Below are positions 56,825 through 64,000 of a DNA stretch of 64,000 bases, piece by piece. The notes beneath the pieces are model-generated. The model made no database searches, had not been told where the DNA came from, and worked only from the letters and a program-made list of their open reading frames with translations. Within the stretch, counting starts at the first letter, position 1; the number at the start of each line of letters is the position of its first letter. The position numbers and the translations under genes were made by a program. This DNA is from Rhizobium acidisoli (GTDB lineage Bacteria; Pseudomonadota; Alphaproteobacteria; Rhizobiales; Rhizobiaceae), in assembly GCF_002531755.2 (NCBI RefSeq), contig NZ_CP035000.1, positions 558,001-622,000 on the forward strand, in the 5' to 3' direction.

Positions 56825-57823
56825 ATGACGACGATTTCCGAAGTTGCAAAGGCGGCGGGGGTTTCGGTCTCCACGGTTTCCCATGTTCTCAACAAGACGC
56901 GCTACGTGTCGCCCGAGAAGGCGAAGCTCGTCATGGAGGCGGTGGACGAGATCGGATACATCCCGAACGCGGTTGCGCGCTCTCTCAAATTGTCGTCGAC
57001 GGGCACGGTCGGCCTGGTCATTTCCGCGATTTCGAACCCTTACTTCAGCGACATCATCTGCGCGATTGAAGCCGAGTGTTCCAAACGAGGCTTGATCGTA
57101 TTTCTATGTGATACGCAGGACGATCCAGATCGGGAATTGGAGCTCATCCGGCATCTGCATCAGCGTCGTGTCGACGGGATCATCCTTGCCGCTTCAGGCG
57201 CTCCCAGAAAGTCGCTGAACTATCTATTTGAATGCGATGTTCCCTGTGTGCTCGTCGACAGGCTCTCCGATGATCGTTTCGATCAGGTCGGAACCGATAA
57301 CACGGCGGCAATCCGCATGCTGGTCGATCATCTCGTCACGCTCCATCACCAACGGGTTGGGATCATCCTCGGCCAGCCCGGATTTGCGACGACCGTCGAG
57401 CGCACTGAGGCTTTCCAGGCGGCTATGGCGGAGAAGGGAATAGAGGTTCCACATGCGTTCATCAGCAATGGCAACCGCAGCACGGCTGACGCCACCGCGT
57501 CGACGCACCGATTGCTGGAGCTGAAGGAGCCGCCGACAGCAATCCTTGCCTCAAACAATCTTGCGATGATCGGCGCGATGAGAGCCATTCGGGAACGGGG
57601 GCTGCGCGTTCCAGCGGATATTTCGGTGCTCGGAATCGATGATTTCGAATGGGCAGACTACTTCGAGCCGCGCCTGACGCTGATGGCCCAGCCTTGCGAT
57701 GAGATCGGCAGAAGGGCGGCGGACTTGCTGATTACGCGGATCGGCAACAAGCACCGCCCGCGCGAGACCGTTCGACTGTCGCCGGTTTTGCGGGTGCGTG
57801 AATCGTGTGGAGAAGCAGCATGA
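56825..57823 (+). CDS. LacI-family regulator of a ribose-type sugar operon
   Basis: 332 residues. DNA-binding head [20 protein letters not shown], hinge [13 protein letters not shown]. The ligand core is [56 protein letters not shown] and [15 protein letters not shown]. The ATG at 56825 has CGGAG before it and is where LacI proteins begin; the longer in-frame extension is the promoter region. Its stop overlaps the ATPase start (ATGA). Confidence 0.9.
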   Translation: MTTISEVAKAAGVSVSTVSHVLNKTRYVSPEKAKLVMEAVDEIGYIPNAVARSLKLSSTGTVGLVISAISNPYFSDIICAIEAECSKRGLIVFLCDTQDDPDRELELIRHLHQRRVDGIILAASGAPRKSLNYLFECDVPCVLVDRLSDDRFDQVGTDNTAAIRMLVDHLVTLHHQRVGIILGQPGFATTVERTEAFQAAMAEKGIEVPHAFISNGNRSTADATASTHRLLELKEPPTAILASNNLAMIGAMRAIRERGLRVPADISVLGIDDFEWADYFEPRLTLMAQPCDEIGRRAADLLITRIGNKHRPRETVRLSPVLRVRESCGEAA

Positions 57824-59337
57824 ACCAGGTTGTTCTTTCGGCGAAAGGAGTCACCAAGCATTTCGGCGGCGTTCAAGCGCTACGCGGCGTGGACTTCGAT
57901 CTCAAAGTGGGTGAAATCCATGCCCTGCTTGGAGAGAATGGTGCGGGCAAATCGACGTTGATGAACCTGATGTCCGGCGTCCACACGCCGGACCTGGGCG
58001 AGATCTTCATCGATGGCAAACCCGCCCGATTTCACAGCCCCCGGGATGCACAAGCGGCAGGAATTGCAACGATTTTCCAGGAATTGGATCTCGTTTCGAG
58101 TTTGAGCGTCGCGGCCAATCTCTTTCTTGGGCGTGAGCTTGTCTATCCACATGGCATGCTCGACGGAAAGGCGATGCTGCGCGAGGCGCGCAAAAGACTG
58201 GAGGCAATCGACCGGTCGATCGATCCCGCCCAGCTTGTCGGCGAGCTTTCGATCGGCCAGCGCCAGGTCGTCGCCATTGTCAAGGCGCTGTCCTATGCAT
58301 CCCGCGCTCTGATCATGGATGAGCCGACAGCGGCATTGACGGTCGGCGAAGTCGATCGATTGTTCGATATCATGCGCGGGCTCGCATCGTCAGGCGTCGG
58401 TATCGTCTATATTTCGCATCGCCTTGAGGAAGTGCCGCAGATTGCTCATCGCGTGACAGTGATGCGCGACGGCAAGGTCGCCGGCGTTACCGAGCCGAAC
58501 GCGCCACAAGCCCAGCTGGTGCAACTTCTTGTCGGTCGTCCGTTGAACGAACTTTACCCGCCTCGATCGGATCGCGTCGGTGACGTGCTCCTGAGGATGC
58601 GGCAGGCCTCCTTCCGCCCGCACCGTGCGTCCCCCGGCTGGCAGGCGCCATCAAAGATCGACCTGGATGTTCACCGCGGTGAAATTGTCGGCTTGGCCGG
58701 CGTGATGGGTGCAGGCCGAACCGAGCTTCTGAGCGCTCTTTACGGGACCGGCGTGCCGGGCAGATGGCAGGGTGAGGTGACCATTGGCGGCAAACCGGCA
58801 AGGCTTCGATCCATCGCCGCCGCGCGCAGGGCTGGTCTTGCATTCGTCACCGACGACCGGCGTGGCGCCGGGCTGATGCTGCGTATGTCCGTTGGCCTCA
58901 ATCTGGTCATGTCAATCATTCGCCGAATTTCGCCAAACGGCTTGTTGTCTGCACGTCGACAGGACGATGCCATCAAGAGCTCGTTCGGGAATTTCGACAT
59001 CCGTCCCAAGAACCCGGAGATCGCGGTGGGTGCTCTGTCCGGCGGCAACCAGCAGAAGGTCGTGCTTGCCAAGGAAGTGCTGGGCAATCCGAGCCTGTTG
59101 CTTCTCGACGAGCCGACCCGCGGTGTGGACGTCGGAGCCAAGGGGGAAATTTACGCTCGGCTGCGCAAATTTGCCTCGCATGGATTGGGCATCCTTGTCG
59201 CCTCAAGCGAAATGCCTGAGCTGATCGGCCTATGCGATCGAATAGTGGTTCTGCGCAATGGCTGCAGCGTTGCCGAATTTTCCGGCGGGGTGAGCGAACA
59301 CGACGTTCTGGCCGCCGCCAACGGGAGGGAGGGATGA
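57820..59337 (+). CDS. Ribose-type ABC transporter ATPase with two nucleotide-binding domains
   Basis: 505 residues. First domain: GENGAGKST, LSIGQRQVVAIVKAL, RALIMDEPTAAL. Second domain: GVMGAGRTELLSALYGTG, LSGGNQQKVVLAKEVLG, LLLLDEPTRGVD. Coupled by overlap to the LacI gene and the permease gene. Compared with the apiose-cluster ATPase it has the same layout but clearly different sequence, so it serves another sugar. Confidence 0.92.
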   Translation: MNQVVLSAKGVTKHFGGVQALRGVDFDLKVGEIHALLGENGAGKSTLMNLMSGVHTPDLGEIFIDGKPARFHSPRDAQAAGIATIFQELDLVSSLSVAANLFLGRELVYPHGMLDGKAMLREARKRLEAIDRSIDPAQLVGELSIGQRQVVAIVKALSYASRALIMDEPTAALTVGEVDRLFDIMRGLASSGVGIVYISHRLEEVPQIAHRVTVMRDGKVAGVTEPNAPQAQLVQLLVGRPLNELYPPRSDRVGDVLLRMRQASFRPHRASPGWQAPSKIDLDVHRGEIVGLAGVMGAGRTELLSALYGTGVPGRWQGEVTIGGKPARLRSIAAARRAGLAFVTDDRRGAGLMLRMSVGLNLVMSIIRRISPNGLLSARRQDDAIKSSFGNFDIRPKNPEIAVGALSGGNQQKVVLAKEVLGNPSLLLLDEPTRGVDVGAKGEIYARLRKFASHGLGILVASSEMPELIGLCDRIVVLRNGCSVAEFSGGVSEHDVLAAANGREG

Positions 59338-60380
59338 TGTCCGAACAGCAAATTACGTCGAGTTCTCCGATTCAACCCGCAAAGCGCATTGATCCGCTTG
59401 CGGTCATCGTCCGCTTCCAAAGCCTGATCGGCCTGGTGCTGGTCTTTGCCGGCGGCATCATCTTCTCGCCGCGTCGGCATGGGGTCATCCTGTTCATTCA
59501 ACCCGACAATATCGCCAACATCGTCCGTGCGGTGTCCGAGACCGGCATCATCGCGATCGGGATGACCTTCGTGATCATAACCGCCGGGATCGATCTCTCG
59601 GTTGGGGCGACTCTTGGTCTTGCGAGCGTCGTCACCGCAACATTGATGGTCTCGGGCGGCTTTGGGCTGATTACAACGGTGCTGGCGGTGCTGCTGATGG
59701 GCACCTGTTTCGGCTTGATACAGGGAGCGATCTCAAGCAAGTTTCGGCTTGAAGCATTTATCGTCACCCTTGCCGGTTTACAGGCAGCGCGCGGGCTGGC
59801 GCTGGTGGTGTCGGGCAATCAGTATATCAATATCTCCTATGGCGATGGCCCCGGGCTAGCGCCCCCCATCTTTGCGGTTCTCGGCGGTCGATTGTTCGGC
59901 AACGTCGTTCCCGTGGCTACGATCGTCTTCCTGATCTTTGCCTGCATCGCAACGCTGGTGCTGAACACGACGAGGTTCGGCCGTTACGTCTATGCCGTCG
60001 GCGGCAACGAGCGCGCCGCTCGCATCTCCGGTGTTCCGGTCTCGGCAATCAAGATCGCCGTTTACGCCATTACCGGCTTTGCATCGGCGCTGGCCGGCAT
60101 CGTCCATGCCGGGCAATTCAATTTCGGAAGTGCCAATGATGGGACCGGATATGAATTGACGGCCATCGCGGCTGTCGTCATCGGCGGGACCAGCCTGTTT
60201 GGCGGGTCGGGTTCCATGGTCGGAACCATCGCCGGCACGATCATGCTTGGCGCCCTCGCCAATATTCTTCAGCTCAACAACATCACTCCAGCCATGCAGT
60301 TGCTTGCCACAGCGGCAATCATCGTTCTGGCGGCAGTCCTTCAATCCCTCGTTCGTCGCCGCGAAGGATTGGGCAGGTAG
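59337..60380 (+). CDS. Ribose-type (CUT2) sugar ABC permease
   Basis: 347 residues with about nine to ten hydrophobic segments. TFVIITAGIDLSVGATLGL, GNERAARISGVPVSAIKIAV and ELTAIAAVVIGGTSLFGGSG are the family marks. The start is ATG 59337, or ATG 59334 one codon earlier, both just after GGGAGGGAGG and overlapping the ATPase stop. It forms the inner-membrane channel for the sugar caught by the 60434 product. Confidence 0.9.
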   Translation: MSEQQITSSSPIQPAKRIDPLAVIVRFQSLIGLVLVFAGGIIFSPRRHGVILFIQPDNIANIVRAVSETGIIAIGMTFVIITAGIDLSVGATLGLASVVTATLMVSGGFGLITTVLAVLLMGTCFGLIQGAISSKFRLEAFIVTLAGLQAARGLALVVSGNQYINISYGDGPGLAPPIFAVLGGRLFGNVVPVATIVFLIFACIATLVLNTTRFGRYVYAVGGNERAARISGVPVSAIKIAVYAITGFASALAGIVHAGQFNFGSANDGTGYELTAIAAVVIGGTSLFGGSGSMVGTIAGTIMLGALANILQLNNITPAMQLLATAAIIVLAAVLQSLVRRREGLGR

Positions 60381-60433
60381 TGTGGCGGCATCTCCCGGAA
60401 GGTGGATCCGGAACCAATGTGGAGGAGAAAGTA

Positions 60434-61423
60434 ATGACACAGAATGCACTTCGATTTTCGAATGCCGGGCGCATGGCACTTCTCGCCGGTTCATGCCTTT
60501 GTATTGCCGGCGTGGCCCAGGCTGCCGATCCGCTTGTGAAGGCTTGTGCCAAAGATGGCGAATTCGTTGTCGGCTTCTCGCAGGCAAACAACGCGGAGCC
60601 CTACCGCCAGCACGTCAACGATGAACTGGAAGCAGCCGCCAAGGCAGTCCCGCAATTCACACTGCAGATTGCCGACGGGGCAGGCAACGTCAACACTCAG
60701 ACGTCACAGGTCGACAATTTCATTACCCAAAAGGTCGACCTTCTGTTGATCTCGCCTTTCGAGGCGGCTCCGCTTACACCCGCCGTCAAGCGGGCAATGG
60801 ACGCAGGTATCCCGGTCATCGAACTCGATCGCAAGACGAACGGTGAAGCAGGCAAGGATTACACAGCTTTCATCGGAGGTGATAACTACAAGATTGCTCT
60901 GGCAGCCGGCGAATATACCAGCAAGACACTTCTTCCGGATGGCGGCGAGGCTGCCGTGCTGGAGGGGTTGCCGAGTTCGACACCCGCAGTCGAGCGGCTT
61001 AATGGCTTCAAAGATGGCGTGAAGGCCAATTCGAAAATCCAGATCGTCGCAGAACAGGCGGCCGACTGGCTGCCGGATAAAGCACAAACGGCGTTCGCCG
61101 CCATGCTGCAGGCTCATCCGGATATCAAGATGGTCTATGCCAGCAATGACATGATGGCGGCGGGTGCTCTGCTTGCTGCCAAAGGTGCCGGTAAAAGCGT
61201 GAAGATCATCGGCACCGATGGCTTGCCTGGGCCTGCCGGGGGAATTGAAGCGGTCGCAAAGGGCGATTGGTCCGCGACCTTTACCTATCCTACCGGAGCG
61301 AAGGAGGCGATCGACATGGCAAAGTCGATATTGCTGGACTGCGCATCGTCTGTTGAGCCAACGGTAACAGTCGATACCACAGCCATCACGCCCGAAAACG
61401 CCAAGCAGATGATGGGCAAGTAA
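60434..61423 (+). CDS. Periplasmic sugar-binding protein (ribose/galactofuranose type)
   Basis: 329 residues; signal peptide MTQNALRFSNAGRMALLAGS then LCIAGVAQAAD (cleavage after AQA). EFVVGFSQANNAEPYRQHVN, KVDLLLISPFEAAPLTPAVK, GIPVIELDRKTNGEAGKDYT and MVYASNDMMAAGALLAAKGA are close in style to YtfQ-like galactofuranose binders. With a FucU/RbsD mutarotase in the same regulon a hexose, furanose or deoxy sugar is likely; the sugar is not fixed by sequence. Last gene of its operon, GGAGGAGAAAGT before the ATG. Confidence 0.9.
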   Translation: MTQNALRFSNAGRMALLAGSCLCIAGVAQAADPLVKACAKDGEFVVGFSQANNAEPYRQHVNDELEAAAKAVPQFTLQIADGAGNVNTQTSQVDNFITQKVDLLLISPFEAAPLTPAVKRAMDAGIPVIELDRKTNGEAGKDYTAFIGGDNYKIALAAGEYTSKTLLPDGGEAAVLEGLPSSTPAVERLNGFKDGVKANSKIQIVAEQAADWLPDKAQTAFAAMLQAHPDIKMVYASNDMMAAGALLAAKGAGKSVKIIGTDGLPGPAGGIEAVAKGDWSATFTYPTGAKEAIDMAKSILLDCASSVEPTVTVDTTAITPENAKQMMGK

Positions 61424-61438
61424 AGTTCAAGGCTCCAT

Positions 61439-61464
61439 CCGGCTGGGCGCGCCTGCCTAGCCGG
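61439..61464 (+). terminator. Hairpin after the sugar-binding-protein gene
   Basis: CCGGCTGGGC (61439-61448) pairs with GCCTAGCCGG (61455-61464) with one mismatch. It lies 16 bases past the stop, with no U tract. It probably ends or stabilises the operon transcript. Confidence 0.5.
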
Positions 61465-61581
61465 GTGGGACCAGATCGCTTCGTTGTGCGCTTGAAAAGC
61501 TACGCATCGCCGCGGCGTTTGCCGGATCTGGAGCGCAAGCCATTCAAAGTACAATGTTCGGGGAGGCAGGGGACAGCTGCG

Positions 61582-63528
61582 TTATGCCGCGTTCAAAAGT
61601 TCAGCGCTCACCGGCATTCCCATATGATAGCCCTGGACGCGGTCGATGCGAAGATCCTTGAGCAGGGACAATTGTGCTGCCGTTTCGACGCCTTCCACCA
61701 GGATCGTATTCCCACGATTGCGGATAAGAGCGACCATGTCCTGAAGCATCATCAACCCGCGCGGGTTGGAGCAGTCGTGCAGAAAGGTCCGATCGACCTT
61801 GACCGTCTGAAACTCGATCGCCCTCAGCCAGGAGAGGCCCGCAAAGCCCGAGCCGAAGTCGTCAAGCCAGATTTCGACGCCGAGAGCCCGCAGATCTGCA
61901 ATGCACTTAAGCACCTCCGACTGCATATCCATGTCCAGGCCCTCGGTGACTTCCAAGGCCAGTCGCGATCCGCTGACCCCGCAGCGAATAAGAATGTCAG
62001 CGACATTCGCAGCAAAGCCTTGGGAGCGCAGCTGTATGGGCGACACGTTGACGCTGACGGTCGCCATGCGATCGGTCATCAGTATGTCACGGCATGCCGT
62101 CTCGATCGCCCATTTGCCCAATTCGAGGATAGCGCCCGTTCGCTCTGCAACCGGAATGAATGTCTTCGGCGAAACCGCGGTGCCGTCCGGCATCCGAAGC
62201 CGCATCAAAGCCTCGACAGCTCTGGCTTTCTCGTTCGTCAACTCGAAGATCGGTTGGTAAACGAGCGAGACCAGCTTTCGATCGATGGCCGCCGTCAGCA
62301 GCGGGACGAGTTTACCGGCATTGTCGTCAGGGCGAGGCAACAGCGGATCAAACCTGCGAATGCAGTTTCGGCCGCTTGCTTTGGCATGGTAGAGAGCAAG
62401 ATCGGCCTCACGCACTATTCGTTCAACCTTCTCTCCAACTTTGTCGCGGGTGAAGGCGACGCCGATGCTGACGGTTACGATCGGGCTGTCATCCGGTCGC
62501 CCGTCGTGCTCGATCGCAAGAAACTCGACTTCCATTCTGATCTTTTCGGCCAGGCTCATCGCGATCTTGGGAGTTTCGACCGGCAAGACCACGATGAACT
62601 CTTCACCACCATACCTGCCGATCATGCCACCGGACGACTCGACGACGGCCTTCAGCACTTTGGCGATGACAGTCAGGCATCGGTCTCCTTCTTGATGCCC
62701 GTAGCGATCATTGAAGCGTTTGAAAAAATCGACGTCGATGAGCAACACGACGAAGTCGCGACGCTCGTCTTTCCAGGCGGCCCAGCATTCGTCGAGCCGC
62801 CGATCCAGGGCGCGCCGGTTGCTTATGCCTGTCAGGTAATCGGTATTTGAAAGCTCGAGCAGTGATCGTCCACGCTCGGACGCTTCCCAGTGCTGATATC
62901 GGGCCTCCGCCGCATTCAGCAACACGTTTCGACGCTCCACGTTCAATCGCCAATTAACGAAAGACGTGAAGACGAAGCACGAAATGTAGAACATCCCGAA
63001 GGCAAGCTTGTAGGTTTGGCTTGAAGGGAAAAACGCCTCGATCGTAACGAAAAATGCGCAGAGCACGAAGCTGGAGGTGATTACCGAAAGCCGAAACGGG
63101 AAACTGAAAAACAGGTTGGCGCCCATCATGAAGATGGCGCCAAATATCATGTAGTACGACATGGCAGTGACGTCGCTGGTGCCAATCGCCGGGTAAAGCC
63201 AGCTTAAATAGCCGGCAAGCAGTGCAGAGGCGCAGGTGATGTCCAGCCAGACGGTTTTTGCTTTGGCCAGTCGCAAGGCCTCGAAAGCCAGCAGCGCGAT
63301 CGTTGCAACGACGAATCGCGCGGCGATCGTCGCATGCGCAACATCTGGGATAAGCCATCGGTCGGGAAGTGCGAAGGCCACATAGACGGCGACCGCGATC
63401 CAAAGACCGTGCCGTGAGCTTCGCCTGCGGACAGCATCATTTTCAGTTTCCAGAGACTTGCGGGCCTCGGCGAATGAAAAGCTGTCGGTTGATTCATCCC
63501 GCTGCACAGGAGCGTCAGCCGCGCTCAT
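61582..63528 (-). CDS. Membrane-bound diguanylate cyclase/phosphodiesterase (GGDEF-EAL)
   Basis: 648 residues. About six hydrophobic segments in residues 40-200 form a membrane sensor region. The GGDEF domain has NTDYLTGISNRRALDRRL, LLIDVDFFKRFNDRYGH and RYGGEEF; the inhibitory RxxD I-site before it is absent. The EAL domain keeps VEALMRLR, SVNVSPIQL, ALEVTEG, WLDDFGSG, VKVDR, EGVET and VQGYHMG, so the phosphodiesterase residues appear intact. It would make or break cyclic di-GMP at the membrane; which activity dominates is open. Single gene. Confidence 0.92.
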   Translation of the reverse strand: MSAADAPVQRDESTDSFSFAEARKSLETENDAVRRRSSRHGLWIAVAVYVAFALPDRWLIPDVAHATIAARFVVATIALLAFEALRLAKAKTVWLDITCASALLAGYLSWLYPAIGTSDVTAMSYYMIFGAIFMMGANLFFSFPFRLSVITSSFVLCAFFVTIEAFFPSSQTYKLAFGMFYISCFVFTSFVNWRLNVERRNVLLNAAEARYQHWEASERGRSLLELSNTDYLTGISNRRALDRRLDECWAAWKDERRDFVVLLIDVDFFKRFNDRYGHQEGDRCLTVIAKVLKAVVESSGGMIGRYGGEEFIVVLPVETPKIAMSLAEKIRMEVEFLAIEHDGRPDDSPIVTVSIGVAFTRDKVGEKVERIVREADLALYHAKASGRNCIRRFDPLLPRPDDNAGKLVPLLTAAIDRKLVSLVYQPIFELTNEKARAVEALMRLRMPDGTAVSPKTFIPVAERTGAILELGKWAIETACRDILMTDRMATVSVNVSPIQLRSQGFAANVADILIRCGVSGSRLALEVTEGLDMDMQSEVLKCIADLRALGVEIWLDDFGSGFAGLSWLRAIEFQTVKVDRTFLHDCSNPRGLMMLQDMVALIRNRGNTILVEGVETAAQLSLLKDLRIDRVQGYHMGMPVSAELLNAA

Positions 63529-63759
63529 GCAACGATACCAGCCTGACTACAATCTAAAGAAGTTAAAAAGTAAGCCATGCTTCGGGCGCCCTCCAAAATT
63601 ACGTTCGGCAACCTGCAACCGGTTTGTCTTATTGCTTAACATTCGTAGAGGCGCAGGTTCCGACCCGCAATAGTAGAATTACCCTTATCCCGTGCAGATT
63701 CTAGTCGCATCCCATTTCGAGGTTGATTATGCTTAACGCTATGTCAAGGGAGTCTCGAA

Positions 63760-64000
63760 ATGGCACGAAGTCTTGTCTTGGACGGTGAAAGTCTTGTTGC
63801 GCCGGGTGAAATTCGGCGGGCAGCAAGGAGGTTTGCTGCGACAAATCCCAGCGACCTTATCGTCGCGAAAGCCGAGCTTGCCGTCAGCCTCGATCTGTCG
63901 ATCCGTCAGTTCAGATCCGGCGTCGAGCCTCCTGCGATCATCGAGCGGCTTAGCGAAGCCTTGCATCAGTTACGGCGCCGCTTTCATCCGGAGGTGTGGG
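63760..64000 (+). CDS. Unrecognised protein, N-terminal part (runs off the window)
   Basis: Reading from ATG 63760, with AGGGAG 8 bases before it, gives MARSLVLDGESLVAPGEIRR and then LIVAKAELAVSLDLSIRQFR and an Arg-rich HQLRRRFHPEVW, 80 codons without stop to the edge. The frame has coding-like composition, unlike the opposite-strand frame 63739-63966. No family recognised from the part visible. Confidence 0.55.
   Translation, partial: MARSLVLDGESLVAPGEIRRAARRFAATNPSDLIVAKAELAVSLDLSIRQFRSGVEPPAIIERLSEALHQLRRRFHPEVW

Noticed and set aside
63739..63966. 75-codon minus-strand frame at the right edge
   Set aside because: The plus-strand frame from 63760 has a ribosome site and better coding character; the minus frame is its shadow.

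Overview
The window looks like a chromosomal or large-plasmid segment of a Rhizobium-type alphaproteobacterium. The evidence is the high GC, the many binding-protein-dependent sugar ABC transporters, the rhizobial-style palindromic mosaic repeats between genes, and the overall gene content. No rRNA, tRNA, CRISPR array or prophage is visible.

Layout. 1-6.7 kb: the start of a PLP-dependent cystathionine gamma-synthase-type gene, a YihY/BrkB membrane protein, a zone of tandem palindromic repeats (about 1.9-4.6 kb) with an IS110-family element inserted inside one repeat copy, a small unknown gene, an isoaspartyl-methyltransferase-like gene and a GNAT acetyltransferase. 6.8-27.3 kb: a large carbohydrate locus, almost all on the minus strand. 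Its left part is a MalK/UgpC-type ABC importer with a cytoplasmic glycosidase of the DUF5060/apiosidase-like type. Its right part encodes what looks like the complete oxidative D-apiose pathway (apsD, apnL, apnO, oiaK, oiaX, lerI, derI), a ribose-type ABC transporter with a DUF2291 lipoprotein, and a split dihydroxyacetone-kinase-type kinase (dhaK/dhaL). A divergent NanR/FadR-type GntR regulator sits at the far end. The same 11-bp operator-like motif lies in front of three transcription units, so I read the locus as one apioside-utilisation regulon: import, hydrolysis, oxidation to apionate, phosphorylation, decarboxylation by a RuBisCO-like protein, then tetrulose phosphates to erythrose 4-phosphate.

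27.4-34.9 kb: a small secreted protein with a strong terminator, then a LacI-controlled operon (regulator, binding protein, two permeases, GH32 fructosidase, ATPase) for sucrose or fructo-oligosaccharides. 35-39 kb: a saccharopine-dehydrogenase-like oxidoreductase divergent from a TetR regulator with two operator-like palindromes, two very small genes, and an AraC-type regulator. 39-53 kb: a three-gene minus-strand operon for envelope defence: a giant secreted protein with an N-terminal LprI/DUF1311-like domain, an alpha-2-macroglobulin without the thioester cysteine, and penicillin-binding protein 1C.

53-64 kb: an ECF41-type sigma factor operon with a recognisable ECF41-type promoter, whose first gene carries an apparent frameshift; a small HNH/zinc-type protein; a NUDIX hydrolase; a second ribose-type ABC operon under a LacI regulator with a divergent RbsD/FucU mutarotase; a GGDEF-EAL membrane protein; and the start of an unrecognised gene at the right edge.

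The most interesting points are the candidate bridge RNA of the IS110 element, whose putative guides match the repeat it is inserted in, and the proposed apioside import/hydrolysis/catabolism regulon.
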